Origin: an uncultured Clostridium sp.
GTDB lineage: Bacteria; Bacillota; Clostridia; Lachnospirales; Lachnospiraceae
Reading direction: 5' to 3'
NCBI GenBank assembly: GCA_900547035.1
Contig: URFM01000009.1
Span: 1 to 64,000 of the forward strand
DNA length: 64,000 nt
Shown here: positions 32,719-41,338 of the stretch, piece after piece
Layout: the number at the start of each line of letters is the position of its first letter
How positions within the stretch are numbered: position 1 is the first letter of the stretch
Program-made: the position numbers and the translations under genes
Notes under the pieces: generated by a model
Told to the model about the DNA's origin: nothing
Database searches by the model: none
Seen by the model: only the letters and a program-made list of their open reading frames with translations

Positions 32719-34374
32719 TTACTTTTTCTGAACGTACTTCAAGCAGTCAAGAGTTACCGCTACCAGAATAATGATACCGGAGAAGATGAACTGCAGGTTT
32801 GTATCAATACCAAGAATGGTCAGGGAGTAGGTCAGAGCGGTAAAAATCAGAACGCCGACTACTACGCCGGAGATCTTACCGATACCGCCGGTAAAAGATA
32901 CACCGCCTACTACGCAGGCCGCAATAGCATCTGTCTCCCAGCCTTGTCCATAAGCCGCGGAACCAGATCCAAACATACGGATACACTCAAGCCATGCGCC
33001 GAAGCCATACAGAATGCCGGCCAGCATGAAGGCTCCTACCGTTACCTTAAATACGGAGATACCGGAAACAGAAGCTGCCTCAGCATTTCCTCCTACTGCA
33101 TACAAGTTCTTGCCGAAAGTGGTCTTATTCCAGATAAACCACACAATGGCTACCGCAGCTACCGCCCAAAGAATGATCGTGGGGAAGCCGCCGATTCTCG
33201 GTATGATCATATTGGAAATTGAAGATTCAATAGCGCCAAAGGATACGCCCTTTGTAGCATATGTGGTCAATCCAAAGATGATCAACATGTTAGCCATGGT
33301 TGAAATAAAGGGATGCATCTTGAATCTGGCAGTAAAGCAGCCTGCAATAGTGGTAAAGCAGGTGGTAAAAATAATACACATTACCAGAGCTAAAAGCACT
33401 CTTGCCGGAATGGGAAGTCCTGTAAAGTCGAAAATATGTCCGAAAACAGAACCGGTGTTAATTCCCTGATGCATAATAATTGTAGCGGTTACCATGCCCA
33501 TACCAACCATACGGCCGATGGACAGGTCAGTACCAGCCAGCAGGATCAGGCCCGCAACGCCTAACGCCAGGAACATTCTGGGAGAAGCCTGCTGCAGGAT
33601 GTTCAGCACGTTATTGTATGTCAGCAGCGGAACGCCCTTAACAGCCGGAGTAATCGCACACAAAGCGATAAAAATAATCACAATGGCAATATAAAGGCCG
33701 TTTTTCAGCAGGAAATCCCTGCGGTTAAACGTATATTTATAGTTTTCCACCTTCTGAGCCATGTTCTCGCTGAAGGAGAATTTGGACATGCGCAGCATAT
33801 CAATCATATGATATTTATGCTGGAAAGCCGCATGCTGACGGTCCTTGGCCGCCTGAATATCCTTTTCCAGCTGCATCTTGGCATCGAAAAGACGATTTTT
33901 GTGAACATACTTTTCGTCCTTGATCTCGCCCTGGTCTGTCAGCTTGGAAACCGTCTGCTGATGCTCTTTCTCAAGCTCCGCCACCGCGGCCTGGTACTTC
34001 TTCTGTGCCTCAGCCTTTTCTTCCACACAGCTGGCGGCTACTACCTGATAATATTCCTGATCATAGTGGGCCTTAATATACCCTTCCGCTTCCGCAACCA
34101 GCTTAGCCACTTCGTCCTTATTCTTAGCTTCTACCGCCTTCGCTTTTTCCAGGTCAGCCTGCAGCTGTTTCATCCTGGCATCCTTTTCCTGCTGGGTATA
34201 AATGTGGTCCTTCTTTAAACTGTCAATGTCGTTTAACAGCTCTACAACTTTGTCGGTTCCATCCACGCGCAGCGCATCCAGTTTATCCTGAATTTTCCCG
34301 ACATACTCATCAATAGGCTGACGAAGCTTCGCTTCCTGCTCAGCCGTAAGAATCTTCGCATTTTGATTTGCCAT
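32719..34374 (-). CDS. mglC: Galactose/methyl-galactoside ABC transporter permease MglC with N-terminal coiled coil
   Basis: From about residue 221 this is a typical MglC/RbsC-type permease with many membrane helices (first one LYIAIVIIFIALCAITP) and conserved AGTDLSIGRMVGMGMV and VGGVSFTGGIGKISGV segments. The first 220 residues are an added soluble part, rich in Lys, Glu, Gln and Ala with heptad-like spacing (for example MKQLQADLEKAKAVEAKNKDEVAKL), predicted as a long cytoplasmic coiled coil. Ordinary MglC is about 330-350 residues, so the total of 551 is explained by this extension. It is the last gene of the mgl operon, 15 bp after mglA. Confidence 0.88.
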   Translation of the reverse strand: MANQNAKILTAEQEAKLRQPIDEYVGKIQDKLDALRVDGTDKVVELLNDIDSLKKDHIYTQQEKDARMKQLQADLEKAKAVEAKNKDEVAKLVAEAEGYIKAHYDQEYYQVVAASCVEEKAEAQKKYQAAVAELEKEHQQTVSKLTDQGEIKDEKYVHKNRLFDAKMQLEKDIQAAKDRQHAAFQHKYHMIDMLRMSKFSFSENMAQKVENYKYTFNRRDFLLKNGLYIAIVIIFIALCAITPAVKGVPLLTYNNVLNILQQASPRMFLALGVAGLILLAGTDLSIGRMVGMGMVTATIIMHQGINTGSVFGHIFDFTGLPIPARVLLALVMCIIFTTCFTTIAGCFTARFKMHPFISTMANMLIIFGLTTYATKGVSFGAIESSISNMIIPRIGGFPTIILWAVAAVAIVWFIWNKTTFGKNLYAVGGNAEAASVSGISVFKVTVGAFMLAGILYGFGAWLECIRMFGSGSAAYGQGWETDAIAACVVGGVSFTGGIGKISGVVVGVLIFTALTYSLTILGIDTNLQFIFSGIIILVAVTLDCLKYVQKK

Positions 34375-34389
34375 ATCAACTTTCCCCCA

Positions 34390-35898
34390 TTATAGGTATT
34401 TTGCACTAAGCCTTAAAAGCTCTTCCTGATTTGTTTCCTTCGTGTTCACAATTCCGGAAAGATGTCCGTTGGACATAACGCCGATCCGGTTGGTGATTCC
34501 CAGGATCTCCGGCATCTCGGAGGAAACCACGATAATGGTCTTTCCCTGCTTCGCCATATTGATGATCAGCTCATAAATCTCATATTTGGCGCCTACATCG
34601 ATGCCTCGGGTGGGCTCATCCATCATGAATACCTGGGGCCTGCGCTCCAGCCACTTGCCGAAGATCACCTTCTGCTGATTTCCGCCGGAAAGGCTGGAAA
34701 TCATGTCATCCGGTCCCATACACTTCGTATGCATAACCTTGATCTCATTAGCCGTAGCCTTAATCATCTTTGCATCGGACAGGGCAATGCCGGATTTGTA
34801 CTGATCCAGGTTTGCAATGGTGGTATTAAAAGTCAGATCGCTCTTTAAGAACAGGCCGTTGGCCTTACGTTCCTCAGTGATCATGGCAAATCCGTGTTCA
34901 ATGGCCTCCTTAGCGCTGTTGAAATTCATCAGCCGCCCTCTGAAATACACACGGCCCGCTGCTCTTGTCCGGACACCGAATATGGTTTCCAAAAGCTCGG
35001 TACGTCCTGCGCCTACCAATCCATAAAGGCCGAAAATCTCACCCTCACGTACATCAAATGTAATATCCTGCAAATGGGGTTCAAATTTGGTAGACAGATG
35101 CTGTACGGAGAGAATGGGTTCTCCCGGCGTATTGTCTACCGGCGGGAAACGGCTCTCCAGCGAACGTCCAACCATGGCCGCGATCAACTCGTTCATATTG
35201 GTTTCTTTGGAGGGCTTGGTCATAACCAGCTTTCCATCCCGAAGAACGGAAATCTCGTCACAAATTTCGAAAATCTCATCCATCTTATGAGATATGTAAA
35301 TCAGTGAAATACCCTGCTCCTTCAGCATCCGCATCATCTCGAAGAGCTTGTCAACCTCCTGTACCGTCAGGGAGGAAGTAGGCTCATCCAGTACAATCAC
35401 CTTGGAATTGTAGGACATAGCCTTAGCAATCTCACACATCTGGCGCTGGGAAACAGACATATTTCTCATAGGCTGCGTCAGGTTTACTGTCATTCCAAGC
35501 TTTCGGAAAAGCTCGGAAGCTTTCTTTTTCATTCTGCCCTCATCAACTACTCCGGCAGAGTTCACCGGATACCGCCCCAGGAACAGATTATCGATTACAT
35601 TCCGCTCCAGACACTGATTCAGCTCCTGATGAACCATGGCAATCCCGTTTTCCAGGGCATCCTTGGGGCCGGAAAAGCTGATTTCCTTGCCGTTCAGGAA
35701 GATCTTTCCCTCATCTTTCTGATAGGTTCCGAACAGACACTTCATCATAGTGGACTTACCGGCTCCGTTCTCTCCCATCAGTCCCATAACTGTTCCCCGT
35801 TTCACATCCAGATTGATGTGATCCAGTACCCGGTTACGGCCAAAGGACTTGCTCATACCGCGTATTGATAAGACGATATCATCTTTCTTATCTACCAT
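34390..35898 (-). CDS. mglA: Sugar ABC transporter ATP-binding protein MglA
   Basis: Two ABC ATPase domains in one chain, as in MglA/RbsA. The first carries MGENGAGKSTMM, SVSQRQMCEIAKAM and LDEPTSSL. The second has a degenerate Walker A (GLVGAGRTELLE) with the signature SLSGGNQQKVIFGKWL and MDEPTRGIDVGAKYE. This asymmetry is normal in the family. It drives import of galactose or a related hexose. I start at the ATG preceded by AGGAG with nine bases of spacing; a TTG two codons earlier is in frame. mglB lies upstream across an intercistronic hairpin. Confidence 0.92.
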   Translation of the reverse strand: MVDKKDDIVLSIRGMSKSFGRNRVLDHINLDVKRGTVMGLMGENGAGKSTMMKCLFGTYQKDEGKIFLNGKEISFSGPKDALENGIAMVHQELNQCLERNVIDNLFLGRYPVNSAGVVDEGRMKKKASELFRKLGMTVNLTQPMRNMSVSQRQMCEIAKAMSYNSKVIVLDEPTSSLTVQEVDKLFEMMRMLKEQGISLIYISHKMDEIFEICDEISVLRDGKLVMTKPSKETNMNELIAAMVGRSLESRFPPVDNTPGEPILSVQHLSTKFEPHLQDITFDVREGEIFGLYGLVGAGRTELLETIFGVRTRAAGRVYFRGRLMNFNSAKEAIEHGFAMITEERKANGLFLKSDLTFNTTIANLDQYKSGIALSDAKMIKATANEIKVMHTKCMGPDDMISSLSGGNQQKVIFGKWLERRPQVFMMDEPTRGIDVGAKYEIYELIINMAKQGKTIIVVSSEMPEILGITNRIGVMSNGHLSGIVNTKETNQEELLRLSAKYL

Positions 35899-35945
35899 TC
35901 TCAATTACTCCTGTGTTTGCAGATTAATAAGTTTCTTGAATAATA

Positions 35946-35973
35946 CATTAGGGAGAATTGCTTCTCCCTAATG
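35946..35973 (-). promoter_or_regulatory. Intercistronic hairpin between mglB and mglA
   Basis: Perfect inverted repeat CATTAGGGAGAA/TTCTCCCTAATG with a four-base loop and no T-tract. Such stems after binding-protein genes commonly stabilise the upstream mRNA, so that more binding protein than ATPase is made; this is inferred here. Confidence 0.65.
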
Positions 35974-36008
35974 CCTGCCGTACCTTAAACCTTTAATTTC
36001 AGTTTTAA

Positions 36009-37358
36009 TTACTGGCTCAGTAAGCCGGTGTAAGCAGCCGCGTTGTCGGTCTTTACCATGTTGATGGCAAATGCGTCATACTGGCTGGGGTTGCCCAGAC
36101 GGTTGGTGATGTTGGACTCGGTCTGGCCGTCGCCGCCGATGTACTCAACATTCAGGTTCAGAAGATCATCATACTTCTGAAGCAGGGGCTGATAGGTAGC
36201 GCTCAGGAAGTTATCAGCTGCATTATAAATGTTCAGCCATACGTTCTTGGTGGGATGAGCCTCTGCATCCAGCTGATTGGAAACTGCCGCAAATGTAACA
36301 GTAGAATCCAGATAATCCTCATAGTTGTCAGCGGTAACCGCTACGTTCAAAGCGTAGAAGGAACGCTCTTCCTCGTTGTATACATACTCACTCTCGGAAA
36401 GAACATTGCCTGCATCGTCAGCGGTGCTGATACCGGTGTTGATGTCAACGCCGTCCAGAGCGTTTCTCAGAACACGCAGGGTCAGGTAAGCCTGAACGTC
36501 CGCATGCTGGCTGATGGTTCCGCCGTAGCCCTCTGCGATTGCTGCTACAGCGTCGCTGTTTGCATCGTAACCGAAGGTGGGAACGCCGTTGTCCTTAGAC
36601 CAGGCGTTGAACATGGACATGCCCATGCCGTCGTTGTTGGAAACTACTACGTCGATGGAATCGCCGAAGGAAGCGGACCAGGTATTGATGGCGTTTCCTG
36701 CGGTAGCTGCATCCCAGGTAGCTCCAGCGGAGTTCTTCATCTCCTGAGAAGCCAGCTCACGAACGGTGTAGGTGGTTCCGTTTACCTCAAGGGTTCCGTC
36801 CTGAACAACCGTAGCGCTTCCGTCGGTGTTGGTTCCTACGGGGGTGCTGTCGGTAGCACCGTTCGCCTCTACTGCGGTTCCCAGAGCGTTACGAACGCCT
36901 CTGGTACGAGCGATGGAGTCGTTGTGGCCGATATCGCCGATTGCCAGAACGTATCCGATGATGCCGTCGCCGTTGCGGTCGATGGTGTCAATGTTGGCCT
37001 CGATGTAATCCTTAACCATGGTTCCCTGAAGCTCAGCACCCTGGTTGGCATCGAATCCTACATAATAGGTGTTCTCGTTGAAGTTTAATGCTGTCATATC
37101 CAGCTCGCCGGTGGAGCTGTTGGAAGGCTGACGGTTAAACCATACCAGAGGCTTGTCCTTATTGGCTACCTCTCCGCCTGCAGCCTCCTCTGCTGCCTCA
37201 GTGGCTTCTCCCTCTGCTGCCTCGCTACCAGCTGCCTCGGTAGCATCTCCCTCTGCTGCTGCGGTGGTTGTGCCGGAGCTGCTGCTGCCGCAGGCTGCTA
37301 ATGATACTGCCATGCAGGATGCAAGAGCAACTGCCGTAACCTTTTTCATCATTCTCAT
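36009..37358 (-). CDS. mglB: Galactose/glucose-type substrate-binding lipoprotein MglB
   Basis: Lipoprotein with signal MRMMKKVTAVALASCMAVSLAAC (lipobox SLAAC), then a low-complexity Ala/Glu/Thr linker (about 27-70), then a periplasmic-binding type 1 fold. WFNRQPSN, YVGFDANQGAELQG and DRNGDGIIGYVLAIGDIGHNDSIARTRG are typical of the galactose-binding family, the last including a calcium-loop-like DRNGDGIIG. DVVVSNNDGMGMSM lies in the hinge/sugar region. It is longer than MglB of enterobacteria because of the linker and insertions (for example the DGTLEVNGTTYTVREL segment). It captures the sugar outside the membrane for MglA/MglC. Strong GGGAGG site; own promoter upstream. Confidence 0.9.
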   Translation of the reverse strand: MRMMKKVTAVALASCMAVSLAACGSSSSGTTTAAAEGDATEAAGSEAAEGEATEAAEEAAGGEVANKDKPLVWFNRQPSNSSTGELDMTALNFNENTYYVGFDANQGAELQGTMVKDYIEANIDTIDRNGDGIIGYVLAIGDIGHNDSIARTRGVRNALGTAVEANGATDSTPVGTNTDGSATVVQDGTLEVNGTTYTVRELASQEMKNSAGATWDAATAGNAINTWSASFGDSIDVVVSNNDGMGMSMFNAWSKDNGVPTFGYDANSDAVAAIAEGYGGTISQHADVQAYLTLRVLRNALDGVDINTGISTADDAGNVLSESEYVYNEEERSFYALNVAVTADNYEDYLDSTVTFAAVSNQLDAEAHPTKNVWLNIYNAADNFLSATYQPLLQKYDDLLNLNVEYIGGDGQTESNITNRLGNPSQYDAFAINMVKTDNAAAYTGLLSQ

Positions 37359-37402
37359 GATTTTGTTTCCTCCCTTTCCAAATAGTTATAAGATTTGGTT
37401 TC

Positions 37403-37467
37403 CGTCGGTTTGAATCATTTTTGACTACCGACAAACTTATTATAGCGTCTTTTGCACATATTTTCCA
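37403..37467 (-). promoter_or_regulatory. Candidate mglB promoter and dyad
   Basis: TGGAAA-17 bp-TATAAT on the minus strand (37439-37467). Just downstream lies a dyad GTCGGT-17 bp-ACCGAC (37404-37432), a possible regulator site or mRNA stem. It would be a logical target for the YesN-type regulator encoded upstream, but the link is not shown by sequence. Confidence 0.45.
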
Positions 37468-37517
37468 TAAGATTTTCTTCGTTTTTCTATAATTTTCTTT
37501 ATTCTTTTGCGTTTTTG

Positions 37518-38537
37518 TCAATTTTTTGTCACGATGTGCTGGGGAGATAGGTAATATTTACTATCAACCAATTCAAAATCCTCTTCCACGTTTTTTCCAA
37601 GGACCTGATCCATCGCAATGTTGAACACTGCGGCAGCGTAGGCCTTCTTATCGCTGGAAACAGTCCCCATCATCTTTCCGTCTTCCACAGCTTTAAGCCC
37701 CGGGGTGGTCCCGTCAATGCCAACCACCTGGATCCCGGTCACCCCGGCGCGCTCCATAGCGTCGATAGCTCCCAGAGCCATATCATCGTTGTTGGAAATT
37801 ACCAGTTCAATTGTATCCGGATATTCCATAAGCCACTGCTCCATCAGAGCGGAAGCCTGGCTTCGCTCCCAGTTGGCGATGCCTCCGGTAATCTTCTCAA
37901 TCGGCACTCCGGCGTCTCTCAGGGTCTGAACCGACCACTCAGTACGAATCAAAGCATCCTGGTGGCTGCTCTCCCCTTCCAGAAGCACATAGCTCACTAC
38001 TCCGTCCCCATCCGTATCCAGACCAGAGGGATCCTGGCGGTACTGATCTGCCACAATATTGCCCTGAAGAACTGCTGATTCCTTAGCGGAGGCAGCCACA
38101 TAGTACAGTCTGTCCCAGCGGTTTAAATCCTCCTCGGCTGGCTGGCGGTTGAAAAACACCACCGGAACGTCGGCTCCCATAGCTTTATCAATAATACTGG
38201 AGGCAGCGGTCCGGTCCACCAGGTTAATGCAGAGAGCGTCGCATTCCAGGGAAATAAAGCGTTCCACCTGATTATTCTGAGTATACTGACTCCCTTTCGC
38301 GTCCTGAATGTCCAGATGAACTTTGATTCCTGTCTCCTGTTCATAGGCTTTCGCGCAGTTTTCCAACTCCTGCCGTATATTGTTGATAAAGGTATCATCT
38401 CCCCGGTACAGTCCTATGCCGATCCGGACAGATGGCGTCCCCTCTTCTTCATGCCTCTGACAGCCCCCCGCCAGAATTCCCGCGCATATGCAGAGGGCAG
38501 CCGTCATAGCGAGCCTGCTTCGGTTTTTCATCTTCAC
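37518..38537 (-). CDS. Second galactose-type sugar-binding lipoprotein, 339 aa
   Basis: Periplasmic-binding type 1 protein with lipoprotein signal (LAMTAALCICAGILAGGC, lipobox LAGGC). It shares with MglB the NRQP motif (VVFFNRQPAEEDL), a calcium-loop-like DTDGDGVVSYVLLEG and ELVISNNDDMALG. It is a compact, full-length member without the linker of MglB. Placed between the membrane-anchored sensor-type binding protein and mglB, it may deliver a sugar to MglAC or serve as a sensor. The start is preceded by AGGTG and follows the 323-residue gene by 15 bp. Confidence 0.85.
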   Translation of the reverse strand: MKMKNRSRLAMTAALCICAGILAGGCQRHEEEGTPSVRIGIGLYRGDDTFINNIRQELENCAKAYEQETGIKVHLDIQDAKGSQYTQNNQVERFISLECDALCINLVDRTAASSIIDKAMGADVPVVFFNRQPAEEDLNRWDRLYYVAASAKESAVLQGNIVADQYRQDPSGLDTDGDGVVSYVLLEGESSHQDALIRTEWSVQTLRDAGVPIEKITGGIANWERSQASALMEQWLMEYPDTIELVISNNDDMALGAIDAMERAGVTGIQVVGIDGTTPGLKAVEDGKMMGTVSSDKKAYAAAVFNIAMDQVLGKNVEEDFELVDSKYYLSPQHIVTKN

Positions 38538-38552
38538 CTTTCTTCTCCTTTA

Positions 38553-39524
38553 TCATTCAATGGGATAGAGCATTGTTTCATATTTGGGGCGCCTCAGATC
38601 CTCTTTTTCAATATAATAGTGATCCAGCACCGTCCTCTTTTGGGGTCTCTGTCCGGATACAGCCTCTACCGCCCTGCAGACACTTAAATATCCTGCGCTG
38701 AACTCGTCTGTCGCGCAGATTCCACGGATGATTCCCCGGTCCAGGGCTTCCAGAATCTCCTGGGCGCTCCCTCTTCCATAAAGTCCCCTTACATAGGAAC
38801 GCAGCTTCTCATCGGATTTCAGCACGGAGGCAGCTTCTCTAAGGCTGTCCGGATCCAGACCCACAATAACCGCGCCTTTGGGTTCCTGAGAAATAGCCTG
38901 TTCTAAAACCGTACGGTATGTATTTCCATCCTCCTCAAGAGAGAGACATATCGTAAATCCTCTGCTCTCCAGCTCCTCCTCCAGCGTCCTTTCAAAGCTT
39001 TCCGTCCCCTCATGCTTCAAGGTCCGCCCAATGAGATACACCGGAATATCCCGATCATAAGACTGCGCAATCTGTCCGGCCATATCCCGCCCCATCTGAG
39101 CAAAATCCGTCGTAACCAGTGCCTCTGCCTGCTCCGGCTCCTGTCCGGTCCATACCATAACCACAGGGATGTCCGCCAACCTGCTCAGATCCTCCGGTAT
39201 TTCTCCCCCCTGGGCCGGAGCGACTATCAGAGCGCTGGCCCCTGCCTGCTGTTCCCGGGCAATCAATTCCTGCTGCTGACTGGCGCTTCCCGCCTCATAA
39301 AGAGTAATAAAGCTGATATCCGCGTTCCGCTCAATCGCCGCCTGCTCCATACCCTTGCGGAAATTTACGTAATTGATGTCGCTGGTATCTTCCACGATCA
39401 CGGAAATGGGATAAATCTCCCGTTTTTCCTCTTTAATAATCAAATCCGTGGAGGAGAGCAGAAACAGGAGCACCAGTATAATTCCATAACCCAGCCACAA
39501 TAATTTTTCTTTCCTGGTAATCAT
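38553..39524 (-). CDS. Membrane-anchored periplasmic sugar-binding protein, likely sensor partner
   Basis: One N-terminal membrane anchor (LLWLGYGIILVLLFLLSS, about 8-25) followed by a LacI/RbsB-like binding fold (ISVIVEDTSDINYVNFRKGMEQAA ... ALIVAPAQGGEIP ... KGAVIVGLDPDSLREA). There is no lipobox and no DNA-binding domain. In some Clostridia such a protein (XylFII) works with a LytS/YesM kinase and YesN regulator as a three-component sugar sensor. Here it is the gene directly after the kinase and shares an ATGA overlap with it, which supports that role. The ligand is probably a hexose or pentose, but is unknown. Confidence 0.8.
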   Translation of the reverse strand: MITRKEKLLWLGYGIILVLLFLLSSTDLIIKEEKREIYPISVIVEDTSDINYVNFRKGMEQAAIERNADISFITLYEAGSASQQQELIAREQQAGASALIVAPAQGGEIPEDLSRLADIPVVMVWTGQEPEQAEALVTTDFAQMGRDMAGQIAQSYDRDIPVYLIGRTLKHEGTESFERTLEEELESRGFTICLSLEEDGNTYRTVLEQAISQEPKGAVIVGLDPDSLREAASVLKSDEKLRSYVRGLYGRGSAQEILEALDRGIIRGICATDEFSAGYLSVCRAVEAVSGQRPQKRTVLDHYYIEKEDLRRPKYETMLYPIE

Positions 39525-41314
39525 TTCTTCTCCTTCTCCAAAATCTCCGCGTACGGAATAGCGGGCAGATGGATCCGGATGGTTGTTCCCTCGTCAGGCT
39601 CGGACTCAATGGAAAGTCCATACTGCTCTCCGAAATACAGCCGGATTCTTTCATTTACATTCTTCACGCCGATACCGGATCCCCGTTTGGAGGAGGCATG
39701 GACCGTATTCTCCTTCAACAGTCCGTTTACCTGCTCTTCGGTCATTCCCAGACCATTGTCGGAAATCGTAAAAATCAGCTCCCCTTCTTCCAGAAAAGCC
39801 CGCACCAGGATTTCTCCATCTCCATCCATAAACTCCATTCCGTGGTAGATCGCGTTTTCCACCAGAGGCTGGAGCATCAGCTTTAAGCTGGCCAGGTTCA
39901 GAGTCTCCGGCTCCGATCCAATCTGATAAGTAAATTTATTTTTAAAGCGCATTTGCTGTATCATCAGATAGTTGCGGACATGCTCCAGCTCATCCTTCAC
40001 GGGAATGATGCTGCGCCCTTTGCTGAGGCTGATGCGGAAGAACCGGGCCAGGGCCGTTACCACCTTCACTGCCTCCGCCTTCTGCTCATTTTCAATCATC
40101 CACACAATAATATCCAGGGTGTTATAGAGAAAATGAGGGTTGATCTGGGACTGAAGGGTGTCAAACTCGCTCTTCCGCTTGGACTCGTGTTCCGCTACGA
40201 TATCGTTCATCAACACTTGAATCTGCCCTGCCATATCCCGGATGGAGCGTCCCAGATGGCGGATTTCATAGGAACCTCCAATATAAATCTCCGTATCCAG
40301 TTTTCCCGCCTCCAGGGCATTGACGGATTTTTCCAGCCGCTTAATGGGACCTGTAATCCTGGAGGAAATATAGGCATTGATAACCATGAGTACAAAGAGG
40401 AAAAAGGCAACTACAAAGACAATAAAAAGCTGGGTTTTCAGGACATTCAGGGAAATGTTTGCCTCCGGCATCACTCCCACCAGCTTCCATCCCGTATAAC
40501 CCACGGATTTTACCGTAATATTCCGCCGTTCCCCTTCGTAGATCTCTCCATAATTTCCATCCCGGCGCGCGGCAGCCTTCTCGTAATTTTCATCTGCCAG
40601 TCCCACATCAATCAGCTGCATTTTCGGATGATAAATCAGCTCTCCTCCGCCGCTGACCATGTAAATATATCCCTGATTTCCCAGTGTAATATTATCCAGA
40701 AGCTGCTGAAAGCTGGTATAACTGATATCCAAAAGAAGGATTCCCTGTTCCGTGGAGGTACCGGAGGTGATCTCTACCGAGCGGGTAAAGGTGATAACCC
40801 AACGGTACTGATTCTCGCTGTTGTCAAATATGTACTGCACGTGAGGGGTAGTAAAATACAGATTGTCCGTCCGTTCCAGGGTCGTCTGAAACCAGGGTTC
40901 CTTTGTAACATCCAGGCCGGTTTTCAGCCGGGCAGCAGGAACCGCGGCCAGAAGCTCCCCTTCCTTGGAGAGAAGAGCGATGTTGGCAATGCAGTCCTTA
41001 TTGTTATCATAAAGAAGGGTAAAATCGCTGCTGACAGATTCATCGGATAAATCCGCATTCTTGATGACCCCATAGTACAAGGAATCGGAAAGCTTCATAA
41101 TGGTCTGAAGATAAGAATCCACCGAGCGGTTTACCTGGCTGAGCATAGCCTGGTTCTCCTGACTGATGGTGGCGGTCAGCTGCCCGGAAAACCGTCCGTA
41201 AAGGGACAGGCCGATCAGAAGAATAGCGGCAAGGGCGCTGACCGTAAAATAGATGTAAATGGTAGACCGGATGCTCATACACTTAAGCAGTCCTTTTTTC
41301 TCCGGATTCTCCAT
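39521..41314 (-). CDS. YesM-type sensor histidine kinase, 597 aa
   Basis: Membrane sensor of the LytS/YesM class. Order of parts: short cytoplasmic start, first membrane helix (IYIYFTVSALAAILLIGLSLY), extracellular Cache-like domain (LLSKEGELLAAVPAARL ... EPWFQTTLERTDNLYFT), second membrane helix (LFIVFVVAFFLFVLMVINAYI, about 292-312), HAMP linker, His-kinase box with the phosphorylated His in QINPHFLYNTLD, and a HATPase domain (LVENAIYHGME, DNGLGM, GSGIGVKNV). It phosphorylates the YesN-type regulator encoded just upstream. Overlap with the binding-protein gene at ATGA indicates translational coupling. Confidence 0.92.
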   Translation of the reverse strand: MENPEKKGLLKCMSIRSTIYIYFTVSALAAILLIGLSLYGRFSGQLTATISQENQAMLSQVNRSVDSYLQTIMKLSDSLYYGVIKNADLSDESVSSDFTLLYDNNKDCIANIALLSKEGELLAAVPAARLKTGLDVTKEPWFQTTLERTDNLYFTTPHVQYIFDNSENQYRWVITFTRSVEITSGTSTEQGILLLDISYTSFQQLLDNITLGNQGYIYMVSGGGELIYHPKMQLIDVGLADENYEKAAARRDGNYGEIYEGERRNITVKSVGYTGWKLVGVMPEANISLNVLKTQLFIVFVVAFFLFVLMVINAYISSRITGPIKRLEKSVNALEAGKLDTEIYIGGSYEIRHLGRSIRDMAGQIQVLMNDIVAEHESKRKSEFDTLQSQINPHFLYNTLDIIVWMIENEQKAEAVKVVTALARFFRISLSKGRSIIPVKDELEHVRNYLMIQQMRFKNKFTYQIGSEPETLNLASLKLMLQPLVENAIYHGMEFMDGDGEILVRAFLEEGELIFTISDNGLGMTEEQVNGLLKENTVHASSKRGSGIGVKNVNERIRLYFGEQYGLSIESEPDEGTTIRIHLPAIPYAEILEKEKK

Positions 41315-41338
41315 GGATTTCCCCCAAATTCTGTCTGC

